64,000 nt of DNA from Bacteroidia bacterium (GTDB taxonomy: Bacteria; Bacteroidota; Bacteroidia; Bacteroidales; UBA932), in contig SABC01000001.1 of NCBI GenBank assembly GCA_009929175.1, positions 42,593-106,592 of the forward strand, given 5' to 3'. Position numbers and translations under genes: made by a program. Positions 17,446 through 27,084 of this stretch are shown here, one piece after another (within the stretch, counting starts at the first letter, position 1; each line of letters opens with the position of its first letter). The notes beneath the pieces were generated by a model that was given only the letters and a program-made list of their open reading frames with translations, ran no database searches and was not told where the DNA came from.

Positions 17446-17482
17446 CGAAGCATTCGGTAAACACCGCAATTGTCCTGCAAAC

Positions 17483-17545
17483 ATAACTATAAATATTCAA
17501 AAACGAAAGTTATTTTCACATTTTAGCTAATATTTTTATAGTTAT
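17483..17545. repeat. inverted repeat upstream of MATE gene
   Basis: ATAACTATAAA (17483-17493) and TTTATAGTTAT (17535-17545) are perfect 11-nt inverted arms separated by 41 nt. The second arm ends 8 nt before the MATE start. It could be an operator pair or an mRNA leader stem. Confidence 0.45.
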
Positions 17546-17553
17546 TCCCAGTA

Positions 17554-18957
17554 ATGCTTTCACTTATTAATATTTTGCCAAAATTGCCATTTCTCCCGAA
17601 AAGCTACTATATCAAGAATATCAGGATTGCATTTCCTGTAATATTATCCTTTGCCGGGCAAGCTTTGGTTCAAATAGCCGACAGTATAATGACTGGCCGG
17701 CTTGGCCCGGTTCCGCTGGCTGCAGTCTCCCTATCGGGAGCTATCGTAATGAATATCCTTGTGCTTGGCATAGGCCTCTCGGTTGGCCTCACCCCAATTG
17801 CCGGAAACTTTTGGGCAACCGGGAAGTTCCGCAAGGTTGCATCCTATTTCCAGAACTCTTTGTTGGTAAATTTCGTTGCATCCATCCTGCTGACAACACT
17901 GCTATTGGCCTTTCTTCCATTTTTGGGAGTCATTGGCCAGCCTCCCGAAGTTGTTGCAATAACAGGCAACTACTATACCTATATTTCTGTTTCCATTATA
18001 CCGTTCATGCTCTTCCAGGCATTCAAACAATTCCTGGAGGGAACAGGAAACACCCGAATCTCCATGCTGATTACACTCTTTTCGGTAGTTTTGAACATCT
18101 TGCTCAACTATTTGCTGATCTTTGGAAAAATGGGATTCCCCCAAATGGGAATTGACGGAGCCGGTCTTGCAACCCTGATAAGCAGATTATTCATGCCGGT
18201 GGCATTCTGGATTGTACTACGTTATAACCAAAGTTATTCCAGATATTTCAAATTCTTTGGCAACACCCGCTTTTCAATACTCAAACAAAAGGAGCTGGTG
18301 AGGATGGGCCTTCCAATTTCCGGACAGATGTCCCTGGAGTTCTTGTCCCTTAGCCTTATAACCCTGATGATGGGTTGGATTAGTACCGCATCGCTTGCCG
18401 CCAACCAGATAGTACAAGCCATGATCAACTTCACATTCATGGTTTCCAACGGCATAGCTGCAGCATCCACAATCCACGTCAGCCACGCATACGGGAAAAG
18501 AGATGTAGGGGAGGTCCGTAAAAACGGATTCGCAGGAATACACCTTTCTACCCTTTTCATGTCGGTTGCAGCTGCTGTTTTCCTGTTTGGGGGGGAGTTC
18601 ATTGCATCCCTCTTTAGCTCTTCTCCCGAAGTGATTGCCATAGCAAAAAAAATATTCGTTGTGGTTGCATTTTTTGAGCTGCTAGACGGGCTGCAGGTAA
18701 CTGCCCTTGGGGCGTTGAGAGGCATTATGGATGTAAAGAAGGCAATGAACTATGCTATAATCTCTTACATCTTTGTATCTATACCTTTTGCCTATTTTGC
18801 CGGCTTTATCCTCGGCTTTGGGGAGATGGGTCTTATCTCTGGTTTTGCAGTAGGCCTTCTTACTGCATCCATCCTTTTTATATCCAGATTCAGCCGCAAA
18901 TGTTCCAATTCTCATACTCTTTTTATAAATTTGGGGTATGAAAAGAAAAAGCATTAG
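17554..18957 (+). CDS. MATE family efflux transporter
   Basis: The 467-residue protein has about 12 hydrophobic segments in two similar halves, as expected for MATE cation/drug antiporters. Family-typical stretches include FAGQALVQIADSIMTGRLG near the N-terminus and FLEGTGNTRISM in the first half. It sits in the inner membrane and would export organic compounds in exchange for Na+ or H+; the substrate cannot be read from sequence. The start at 17554 has no good upstream -7 box, but an inverted repeat lies just before it. Its 3' end overlaps the following serine hydrolase gene by 20 nt. Confidence 0.9.
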   Translation: MLSLINILPKLPFLPKSYYIKNIRIAFPVILSFAGQALVQIADSIMTGRLGPVPLAAVSLSGAIVMNILVLGIGLSVGLTPIAGNFWATGKFRKVASYFQNSLLVNFVASILLTTLLLAFLPFLGVIGQPPEVVAITGNYYTYISVSIIPFMLFQAFKQFLEGTGNTRISMLITLFSVVLNILLNYLLIFGKMGFPQMGIDGAGLATLISRLFMPVAFWIVLRYNQSYSRYFKFFGNTRFSILKQKELVRMGLPISGQMSLEFLSLSLITLMMGWISTASLAANQIVQAMINFTFMVSNGIAAASTIHVSHAYGKRDVGEVRKNGFAGIHLSTLFMSVAAAVFLFGGEFIASLFSSSPEVIAIAKKIFVVVAFFELLDGLQVTALGALRGIMDVKKAMNYAIISYIFVSIPFAYFAGFILGFGEMGLISGFAVGLLTASILFISRFSRKCSNSHTLFINLGYEKKKH

Positions 18958-20272
18958 AAAAAAACCATCAAGATACCTCCTCATCATCTCAATAACTCTA
19001 CTGCCCCTCATCGTATACGGCTTTTCCAAAAAGTTGAATAACAGTCAACCCGAGGAGAGCAACGAAAGCGAAGAAATTCTCCCCGAAGCCCTCAACCACC
19101 TGCTTACAAATCAGCTATCGGATACATCCACAACGGAAAAACTGGATGCGCAAATAGAGCGTTTTATGCGCCAATGGGAAATCAAAGGTGCATCCCTGGC
19201 CATCATGAAGGACGAAAAGCTCATCTACGCAAAGGGCTACGGCTGGGCCAACCAAGAGATGGAAGAGCATACCGAGGTTAAACATATTTTCCGTATTGCC
19301 TCGCTGTCCAAACTAATCACAGCTGTAGCCGTCATGAAGCTTCATGAAGATGGATTGATTGACCTCAGCGACAAGATATTTGGGCCCGATGGCCTGTTGG
19401 ACAATCCGGACTTCCAGGAATACAGGGACAAAAAGGCAGAGAATATTACTGTAGAACACCTTTTACGGCACAAAGGCGGGTTTGGGACACGTGGAGGGGA
19501 CCCCATGTTTTCCCTGTCGCTTATAAGCAATCGCTTAGGGTTTGGAAGGGCCCTTACACAGGACGAACTTGTCTCTTATGTGCTTTCACAGAGGCTCCGT
19601 TTTGCACCCGGTACAGCAACAAGTTACTCCAACTTCGGGTACCTGCTCCTTTCCATGGTTGTGGAAAGAGTAACCGGAATTGGCTACGAACAATATGTTA
19701 AAAGCAATATCTTGTACCCAAACGGTATATATGACATGCACCTTGCCTGCAATTTATTTGAGGAGAGATATCCCAACGAAGTAAAATACTACGAGCCCTC
19801 CAACGAAGAGCCAATCCCGTCTTATGATGGGTCAGGGATTCTAAAACCACGCTGTTATGGTGGAAACGACATCCGACTGTTATCCGGAGCCGGAGCCTGG
19901 GTAGCCTCTCCCGTGGAACTCCTCAAGTTTGTCTCAATGATAGACGGTCGTGAAAATGTAAAGGATATACTCTCTGCACAAAGTATATCCCATATGACAT
20001 CATCCTCTGCAAGCACCCTTCCGATAGGATGGGCAAAGTGTACAAGCTCCGGTAGCTGGACCAGGACCGGAACCCTTTCGGGTACAAGTGCCCTGATCAA
20101 ATACAACGCTAACGGATACTCATGGGTTTTTATAACCAACACAAGTTCTTGGAAAGGATCCCGTTTTCCAAGGAACATAGAACAATTTTTTAGGGGAGCC
20201 ATGCAAAAGGTCTCCGAGTGGCCCCAAAGGGACCTGTTCGAGGTTAGAACTCAATTGTCAGGCCTATCGTAG
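18938..20272 (+). CDS. serine hydrolase, beta-lactamase class C-like
   Basis: One N-terminal membrane anchor (residues ~13-29) is followed by a beta-lactamase/transpeptidase-like fold. The catalytic SxxK is SLSK at residues 122-125, and YSN supplies the second motif. The family includes class C beta-lactamases, DD-peptidases and esterases, so the substrate is open. The anchored form suggests action in the periplasm. The gene overlaps the MATE gene by 20 nt, which points to translational coupling, and its 3' end overlaps the convergent TonB-receptor gene by 29 nt. Confidence 0.85.
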   Translation: MKRKSIRKKPSRYLLIISITLLPLIVYGFSKKLNNSQPEESNESEEILPEALNHLLTNQLSDTSTTEKLDAQIERFMRQWEIKGASLAIMKDEKLIYAKGYGWANQEMEEHTEVKHIFRIASLSKLITAVAVMKLHEDGLIDLSDKIFGPDGLLDNPDFQEYRDKKAENITVEHLLRHKGGFGTRGGDPMFSLSLISNRLGFGRALTQDELVSYVLSQRLRFAPGTATSYSNFGYLLLSMVVERVTGIGYEQYVKSNILYPNGIYDMHLACNLFEERYPNEVKYYEPSNEEPIPSYDGSGILKPRCYGGNDIRLLSGAGAWVASPVELLKFVSMIDGRENVKDILSAQSISHMTSSSASTLPIGWAKCTSSGSWTRTGTLSGTSALIKYNANGYSWVFITNTSSWKGSRFPRNIEQFFRGAMQKVSEWPQRDLFEVRTQLSGLS

Positions 20273-22667
20273 GTAATACCGTACCACTCACCTGCTCTAT
20301 CCTTTTCATTTCGTACCTCTGCTCTTCGTATGGTGCCTGCGGGTTTGTAATGGTTCCGGTACTTATAACCACATCTGAATCTTGATACTGTTTGTTGAGT
20401 ATATTCTGAATATCAATATAGACTTTCAAAGCAAACCGTTCAAAGTAAAATTCCTTGTCGGCCCTTATGTCTAATTGATTGAATTGTTTGAGATAGACCG
20501 AATTATAACGTGAATAGTCGCGGTAGGCCCTTCCCGATGCATCCCATGCAGCTACCAGGGAGGAGCGGTCCAGGTCGAGCGGAGTGTAAGGGCTGCCTCC
20601 CGAGTAGCGGAATTTTGCTCCCAAAACATAGTTCTTGGGGAACCTGTAACTTCCCGATAATGTCATCAACCTGCGATTGTTCCATAATGTTGGCTTGTAT
20701 GAGTCGTCTTTGTCCTTGAACTCGCTTTTGAAAAGGGTTATTGAACTTATGAGGTTAAACTTTTCTGATACAAACCAACGGAAAGAGAACTCTGCCCCGT
20801 AAGATCGTCCTTTGATATCCGATGAAATCTCTTCGTTACCCACAACCCCGTAATTGGTTCCTTTTCCCTCTACAGGGATTGAATCGTTCAAGGAGTACAT
20901 CCCGTCAAAATTCCATTTATGGAAAAGCTCCACCCCAAACTGCAACCCCTCGCTGCTACGGTAATCAAAACCAAACGCCACCTGGTCCGACCCTATGTAT
21001 TTCATCCCTTTGTTCACATATACACCGTTATTATCGGTAAAACCAAGGGCAGTAAGAGGAGGTAACTGGTAGTAACGCCCTGCAGAGCCATTGAGATATA
21101 AATTAGGTGCAATCTCGTATGATGCCGACACCCTGGGCGAAAACTGATTGAATGGGTTGGACATGTATGAAGAGAAGGAATTCCCGTCTGCGCGGACTCC
21201 TACATTGGCTGTGAATTTTTGGTCAGCCGACGTAAAGTTAAGGTTTGCAAACAAAGAGTATTTGACAAAATTTAGATCAGTATTGTAATTGATTACAACA
21301 GGCCTGTCGTAAAATACCTTTTGGTAAGTGTTATTGGTATACATTGGCAGGTCAGTGCCAAAACCGGCCGTTAGCCTCACCCGGTCCATCCGAGTAATGT
21401 TCTCCAGTCGGAATTTGGTCTCCTGTTCCACCGAACGGTATTTAAGGGTCAAATTATCCTGCGAGCTCTCGTCGTTGTTCCTGTATTTTGTATTCCTGTT
21501 ATTCAGATAACTATGGCTAAGATAAAGGTTCAATGTATTCCTGCCGTAAAAATACCTGTATGCGGTACCAATTGTAAAAACCTCCTGCTCTATCACCGGC
21601 AGGTAAGCAAGTATGTACTCGTTAGATTCTTTGCCTCCGGTATCGTCGTTAAGGGTCATGTTGTCCAGCCCGGCAATGCCCAAAAAGGTCAATTCATGTT
21701 TGTTGTCAAACCGTTTCTCTACCTTGAACTGGAAATCAGAGAAAGAGGGTAAAAAAGGCAATCCTATCGCTTTGAATAAAAGTTGCAGGTAAGAAGTCCG
21801 TGCAGAGACCAGGTAGTTGGTCTTTTTTCCAAAATGGCCACTCGAACTGAATCCCGCCTCCGATGCACCGACTGTGAACTTGAAATTGTTTCTCAAAGGA
21901 TCTCCATCCTTTAACTTGAGATCCAGCACCGAACTCAAAGCACCTCCCCTGGAGACAGGAAAGTTACCGGCGTAAAAATCCACCTCCCTGATAAAATCGG
22001 CATCAATTATCCCCACCGGACCACCCGAAGCCCCTTGGGTACTGAAGTGGTTGATTGTAGGAATCTCTATCCCGTCATAAAAGAAACGGTTTTCCGAAGG
22101 ACCTCCGCCCCTGACAAGCAGGTCGTTCCTGTAGCCACCGGTCACAACTCCTGCCACACCCGGCAACGAACCAACCACCCTTGAGATATCCCTGTTTGCC
22201 CCGGGATTCTTCTCTATCTCCTGGACTCCTATGCTTTTTTGCGAAAGAGGACTTTCGGGCAGGCGGCGGAAAGGATCGGCTTTTGGTTTTACAGTTACCG
22301 AATTGAGCAAAACGCTCTCCTCTTCGAGCTCCAGCCTCAGGAAATTCCCCATTGCAGAAACCATGAACTCTTCCGATATATACTGGTTGTAGCCAAGAAG
22401 GTCGGCCTGGACCCTGTAACTCCCTGGTGTAACACCTTTAATCTCGAACTGCCCCTGCTGGTCGGTTATTGCAAAAAGACTCCCTCTCCATACCGAAACC
22501 GTCACAAACTGGACCGGTTCTCGGCTCGTCTTATCTATTACAACTCCCCTGATTGAGTAGAGCCTCTGTTCCTCGGAACGAAGCAATCCCGGTAAGGTTA
22601 AAAACACAAAGGCAACAACTAAAAACAAGCCATTGCCCCTTTTATTTAATAAAAATATATTCTTCAT
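20244..22667 (-). CDS. TonB-dependent receptor
   Basis: A signal peptide (to about residue 30) precedes a CarboxypepD_reg-like beta-sandwich (VIDKTSREPVQFVTVSV ... GSYRVQADLLGY). Next come a plug domain with GGYRNDLLVRGGGPSENRFF and a long beta-barrel rich in alternating aromatic strands. It ends in LPTIGLTIEF with a terminal Phe as in outer-membrane barrels. The length of 807 fits. It lacks a SusD partner nearby. It is the last gene of an RND efflux operon, 39 nt after the TolC-like gene. Ligand unknown. Confidence 0.9.
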   Translation of the reverse strand: MKNIFLLNKRGNGLFLVVAFVFLTLPGLLRSEEQRLYSIRGVVIDKTSREPVQFVTVSVWRGSLFAITDQQGQFEIKGVTPGSYRVQADLLGYNQYISEEFMVSAMGNFLRLELEEESVLLNSVTVKPKADPFRRLPESPLSQKSIGVQEIEKNPGANRDISRVVGSLPGVAGVVTGGYRNDLLVRGGGPSENRFFYDGIEIPTINHFSTQGASGGPVGIIDADFIREVDFYAGNFPVSRGGALSSVLDLKLKDGDPLRNNFKFTVGASEAGFSSSGHFGKKTNYLVSARTSYLQLLFKAIGLPFLPSFSDFQFKVEKRFDNKHELTFLGIAGLDNMTLNDDTGGKESNEYILAYLPVIEQEVFTIGTAYRYFYGRNTLNLYLSHSYLNNRNTKYRNNDESSQDNLTLKYRSVEQETKFRLENITRMDRVRLTAGFGTDLPMYTNNTYQKVFYDRPVVINYNTDLNFVKYSLFANLNFTSADQKFTANVGVRADGNSFSSYMSNPFNQFSPRVSASYEIAPNLYLNGSAGRYYQLPPLTALGFTDNNGVYVNKGMKYIGSDQVAFGFDYRSSEGLQFGVELFHKWNFDGMYSLNDSIPVEGKGTNYGVVGNEEISSDIKGRSYGAEFSFRWFVSEKFNLISSITLFKSEFKDKDDSYKPTLWNNRRLMTLSGSYRFPKNYVLGAKFRYSGGSPYTPLDLDRSSLVAAWDASGRAYRDYSRYNSVYLKQFNQLDIRADKEFYFERFALKVYIDIQNILNKQYQDSDVVISTGTITNPQAPYEEQRYEMKRIEQVSGTVLPTIGLTIEF

Positions 22668-22706
22668 AAATCGACTCTATTACCTTTTTAGTGTAATAGA
22701 AACAAC

Positions 22707-24050
22707 TTAATCAGCAAAAAGTTCTCCTGCCATCAACCTTAACCTGATTTCGGAAAGTTTGGTTTCGTAGAGGGCCCTAAGCTTTCTGTCTGAGGCCGAT
22801 AGATATGACAACTGGTAGTCCCTGAATTCGATTCCCGAGAGTGATCCCAGCCTGTATTTGGCCATTGCAGCCTCGAGGTTAAGGAATGCCGATTCGCGGC
22901 TCTCCTCTTCGAAGTCTATTGATCGGAGATTGTTGTTGTAAAAGTTGTACAACTGCCTGATTTCGCTCTCCAGTTCCTTCTCGTACCTCAGCAGGTTCAA
23001 ACGCTCATTTTCCCGTGTGATTGCGGCATTCCGCACCCTCCTGTTCAGTTCTCCCCCACTGAAGATTGGCAACGATAAGGAAACCCCCCAGTTGAAACCG
23101 TCCGATTCGTTGTATTTAGAAGGAATCAGCTGACTCCTGTTGAAGTTGTAGTTGTATCCTGCTGTGAGGTCCAAGACCGGATATCTGGAAGATTGCGCTA
23201 TCTTGTAATCCAGCCCTGCAATATACTCCCGTGTCCTCATGGCATTGAGCTCGGTGTTCTTTCCCAACGCCGATTCCAGCAATAGCTGCAACTGCAACTG
23301 CCTTTCGGGGATAATCGTGTCTTGCACCCGGGCCGGAGAGTCCAATGGCAAATTCATTAGTTCGAACAATTCAATATAGGCATTCTTGAGGTTCTCCTTT
23401 TGAAGCATCAGACTGGAGGAGTCACTGTTAAGGTAAATCTTTGCCTGCTTGTATTCCAAACCCGAATCACTTCCTATATCATAACGGGTCAATGCCTGGT
23501 TATACCTTATCTGTGAAATCGCAACCAGCTCGTTCAAAAGATCCACCTGGTTCTGAAGGCTGATAATCTTGTAGTATTGGGAAGAGATGGTCATGATGAG
23601 GTTCTCCACAACCGAGCGGAAATTATACTGTCCTTGTTTCAAAAGCTCTTCCTGCTTCTCCCTGGCTGCAAACATGTAAAACCCATCGAACAATCTCCAC
23701 GAGGCATTCAGCCCGTTTATCACAGAAGTACTGTGGGTTTTGCTGTTTTCCACATCCCCTGTACTGTTGTAGTTCTTTTGCCCTGTGCGGCTGTCACTAA
23801 AACGTGAAGATGCACTCAGCGACGGTAAAAAGGGTTCCAGATTGACATTATTCTTTGCAATCTCCAGGTTATTTGTGGAAATTGCCACAGAATAATTGGA
23901 TTCCAAAGCAGTAGCGATACACTCCTCCAATGTCAGGAAACCAGTTTGTGAACCGTTATGGTTTTGCGCCCCGGCATCATAAATGGAGAGGAGTACTGCA
24001 AACAATATAATACTTAAACTACTTTTTAACACTTTCGTCATAATTTGCAT
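22707..24050 (-). CDS. TolC family outer-membrane efflux protein
   Basis: A signal peptide is followed by two related halves with long helices and GF-type strands characteristic of TolC (LEECIATALESNYSVAISTNNLEIAKNN ... repeated later as AKYRLGSLSGIEFRDYQ). At 447 residues it is a standard length. It forms the outer-membrane channel for the upstream RND pump. Its start overlaps the end of the RND gene by 32 nt; the in-frame ATG at 24041 is an alternative start. Confidence 0.92.
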   Translation of the reverse strand: MQIMTKVLKSSLSIILFAVLLSIYDAGAQNHNGSQTGFLTLEECIATALESNYSVAISTNNLEIAKNNVNLEPFLPSLSASSRFSDSRTGQKNYNSTGDVENSKTHSTSVINGLNASWRLFDGFYMFAAREKQEELLKQGQYNFRSVVENLIMTISSQYYKIISLQNQVDLLNELVAISQIRYNQALTRYDIGSDSGLEYKQAKIYLNSDSSSLMLQKENLKNAYIELFELMNLPLDSPARVQDTIIPERQLQLQLLLESALGKNTELNAMRTREYIAGLDYKIAQSSRYPVLDLTAGYNYNFNRSQLIPSKYNESDGFNWGVSLSLPIFSGGELNRRVRNAAITRENERLNLLRYEKELESEIRQLYNFYNNNLRSIDFEEESRESAFLNLEAAMAKYRLGSLSGIEFRDYQLSYLSASDRKLRALYETKLSEIRLRLMAGELFAD

Positions 24051-27000
24051 TTGATGAAGAGATAAACGAATACATGGCCGGGATTATATACAAAGTAAAG
24101 AATGTAGAAAAGATAAGCCCTCCAGCTACGGCAACCCCCATTGAAATCCGGCTTTCGGCCCCGGCTCCTGTTGCAAAAACCATGGGGGCAATACCCAGGA
24201 CAGTCGATAGACTGGTCATAAGGATTGGTCTGAACCTGGAGGCTGCAGATTCCATAATGGCATCCATTTTCCCGAGCCCAAGGAGTTTCCTCTGGTTGGC
24301 AAATTCCACCATTAGGATTCCGTTCTTGGATACTAACCCGATGAGCATGATCAAACCGATTTGGCTGAATATATTTAAAGTTTGTCCGTAGGCCTTGATT
24401 GAAACCAAGGCTCCGAATACCGCAAGCGGAACAGTAAACATTATTATCAACGGATCCCGGAAACTTTCAAACTGAGCTGCCAGCACCAGGTATATCAGGA
24501 CAAGTGCAAGGATGAACGCAAACAACAAACTGGATGTACTCTCCACAAAATCCTTGGACTGGCCGGTAAGGGTTGTTGAGTAATTGTTGGGGTCAAGCAC
24601 TTTGTCGGCTATCCTGTCCATCTCGGCAAGTCCCTGCCCCAATGTGTAACCTTTCGACAAGGAGGCCGATACAGTTGCCGATACAAATCTGTTGTACCTG
24701 TATAGCTGGGGAGGCGTACTGCTCTCCTCCAGCTTGATCAGGTTGTCCAGTTGTATAAGTTCGCCTTTGTCGTTCCTTACATAAATATTTGCCAGGTCCA
24801 CGGGCTTGTTTCGCATACTCTGGTCTATCTGGCTCATTATCTGGTATTGCTTACCATTACGGATAAAATACCCGATCCTTTGTTCACTCATGGTAAGTTG
24901 GAGGGTCTGGGCAATGTTCTGTATTGAAACTCCTAGCATGGAGGCCTTGTCCCTGTCTATACTCACACTCAGTTCGGGTTTTGTGAACCTCAGGTTGACA
25001 TCGGAATTTGCAAAGACATCGCTCTGGGCAACCTCAGCCATATAATATGGGATAATCCTCTTGAGAGAATCTATGTGGTTGGCCTGAATCACATATTGCA
25101 CCGGCATCCCGCCTCTCCGGCCACCGAAGGTTTGCTGCTGGTTTACAAAACTGCGGGCACCGGTCAGCATCGATACCTTTGGCGAGAGTTCGTCGGCAAT
25201 CTCCTGTTGGGTTCGTGACCTCTGCAGAGGATCAACCAGTGCAATCTGGAAATTGGCCCTGTTGTTTCCCCATGTGCCAATCATCTGCATTCCCATCTCC
25301 TTTTCCGGCACCTCTTGCTCTATAAGTTCAAACATCTCATCGGAGTATTTTAACATATAGTCATATGTAGCTCCCTCCTGTGCAGTACTGGAGACAGTAA
25401 TCATAGAGCGGTCTTCCAGCGGCGCCATCTCGGATGGCAATGTTAACCACAGGTAAGCAATCACCCCGAAAGAGACAACCAAGAAAAGGATTGCAATCCA
25501 CCTGGCTTTCATAAATGCACTAAGGGAGGTATTATATAATCTGTTAAGACCAATAAAGAAAGGTTCTGTAAACCTGTAAAATCCCCCTTCTGCAGAACCT
25601 CTTTTCAAAAGTTTGCTGGATATCATAGGTGTGAATGTCAAGGCAACAAAACTGGATATCATCACAGCACCGGCTATAACAATTGAAAACTCCCGGAAAA
25701 GCCTGCCTGTAACTCCCTGTAAGAAGACAATCGGGAAAAAGACTGCCACCAGTGTCACGGTCGTTGCAATCACGGCAAAGAAAATCTCTTTAGACCCCTC
25801 GATTGCTGCCTTCTTGGGATTCATCCCCCTCTCTATCTTGGTATATATGTTTTCCATCACCACAATGGCATCATCCACAACAAGTCCGATCGCAAGCACC
25901 AGGGCAAGCAAAGTAAGGATGTTGATGGAAAAGCCGGCCAGGTACATAATAAAGAAAGAACCCACGAGCGAAATTGGTATGGCAATGATCGGAATCAAAG
26001 TAGTTCTCCAGTTACGCAAGAACAGGAATATAATGAGCACCACCAGGAAAAAGGCCTGTATGATTGTATTTTGCACCTCACTGATAGAATCCCTGATAAA
26101 AATTGTGTTGTCAAAACCAATACCAACCTCTATATCATCGGGCAGGTTGCTCTTCAACTCCTCAATCGCCTTTTTGGCATCATCAACAATGTTTATATAA
26201 TTGGCACCAGGTTGTGGCACAAGGATACATGCAACCATAGGTACTCCGTCCCTTTTAAGGATTGAGCGTGTGTTTTCGGCTTCGACCTCTGCAACACCGA
26301 CATCCGAAAAGCGGACAACACGATCGCCACTCCTGAATATTATCAGGTTGTTAAAATCATCCAGGGTTTGGAGCCTTCCCAAAGTCCGGACAGTGAGTTC
26401 CATTGTAGAGCCTTCTATCCTTCCCGAAGGGAGTTCTACATTCTCCCTTGAGACTGCCTGCCTCACATCCAAAGGGGTTATCTTATAGGCTGCCAACAGC
26501 AACGGATCCATCCTCATCCTCACCGAAAACCTTTTTGACCCCCAGATACCAACATCGCTGACCCCGCTAATAGTTTGTAGTCTCTCCTTGAAGTTCACCT
26601 CGGCATACTCGCTCAAATCAATTATATCCCTTGTGGGGCTGGAGATTGTGACAGAAAATATTGGTTGTGCGTCGGCATCCGACTTGGATACAACCGGAGG
26701 GTCCACATCTTGCGGCAGCCTTCTCTGTGCACCGGAAACCTTGTCCCGCACATCGTTGGCAGCAGTTTCCATATCTACCTCCAGGTTAAACTCAATATTT
26801 ATGGAGCTGGAGCCATCCCTGCTGGTACTGGAGATGGAGCGTATACCGGGTATCCCGTTTACAGCCGCCTCCAACGGTTCAGTTATCTGGGTCTCTATGA
26901 CATCGGCATTGGCTCCCGGGAAGGAGCACCTTACCGAAATCACTGGGTTGTCAACACTAGGGTAATCCCTGACTCCTAGCGAAGTATAGCCTATTGCTCC

Positions 27001-27072
27001 AAAAATAAGGATCAACAGGCTCATCACTGTTGCCAGTACGGGTCTGTTTATAGTAGTTGTCGATAGACTCAT
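24019..27072 (-). CDS. RND efflux pump, inner-membrane component
   Basis: This is a 1017-residue HAE1/AcrB-like proton-driven pump. The N-terminus (TINRPVLATVMSLL) gives the first transmembrane helix. Helices 2-6 include the segment VDDAIVVMENIYTKIERG, with the acidic pair used for proton translocation just before it (LAIGLVVDD). The second half repeats the pattern (LIGLVSKNGILMVEFAN). Large periplasmic loops lie between. It takes compounds from the inner membrane or periplasm to TolC. It lies 12 nt after the HlyD-type adaptor gene. Confidence 0.95.
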   Translation of the reverse strand: MSLSTTTINRPVLATVMSLLILIFGAIGYTSLGVRDYPSVDNPVISVRCSFPGANADVIETQITEPLEAAVNGIPGIRSISSTSRDGSSSINIEFNLEVDMETAANDVRDKVSGAQRRLPQDVDPPVVSKSDADAQPIFSVTISSPTRDIIDLSEYAEVNFKERLQTISGVSDVGIWGSKRFSVRMRMDPLLLAAYKITPLDVRQAVSRENVELPSGRIEGSTMELTVRTLGRLQTLDDFNNLIIFRSGDRVVRFSDVGVAEVEAENTRSILKRDGVPMVACILVPQPGANYINIVDDAKKAIEELKSNLPDDIEVGIGFDNTIFIRDSISEVQNTIIQAFFLVVLIIFLFLRNWRTTLIPIIAIPISLVGSFFIMYLAGFSINILTLLALVLAIGLVVDDAIVVMENIYTKIERGMNPKKAAIEGSKEIFFAVIATTVTLVAVFFPIVFLQGVTGRLFREFSIVIAGAVMISSFVALTFTPMISSKLLKRGSAEGGFYRFTEPFFIGLNRLYNTSLSAFMKARWIAILFLVVSFGVIAYLWLTLPSEMAPLEDRSMITVSSTAQEGATYDYMLKYSDEMFELIEQEVPEKEMGMQMIGTWGNNRANFQIALVDPLQRSRTQQEIADELSPKVSMLTGARSFVNQQQTFGGRRGGMPVQYVIQANHIDSLKRIIPYYMAEVAQSDVFANSDVNLRFTKPELSVSIDRDKASMLGVSIQNIAQTLQLTMSEQRIGYFIRNGKQYQIMSQIDQSMRNKPVDLANIYVRNDKGELIQLDNLIKLEESSTPPQLYRYNRFVSATVSASLSKGYTLGQGLAEMDRIADKVLDPNNYSTTLTGQSKDFVESTSSLLFAFILALVLIYLVLAAQFESFRDPLIIMFTVPLAVFGALVSIKAYGQTLNIFSQIGLIMLIGLVSKNGILMVEFANQRKLLGLGKMDAIMESAASRFRPILMTSLSTVLGIAPMVFATGAGAESRISMGVAVAGGLIFSTFFTLYIIPAMYSFISSSNANYDESVKK

Positions 27073-27084
27073 AATCGGAAAATA

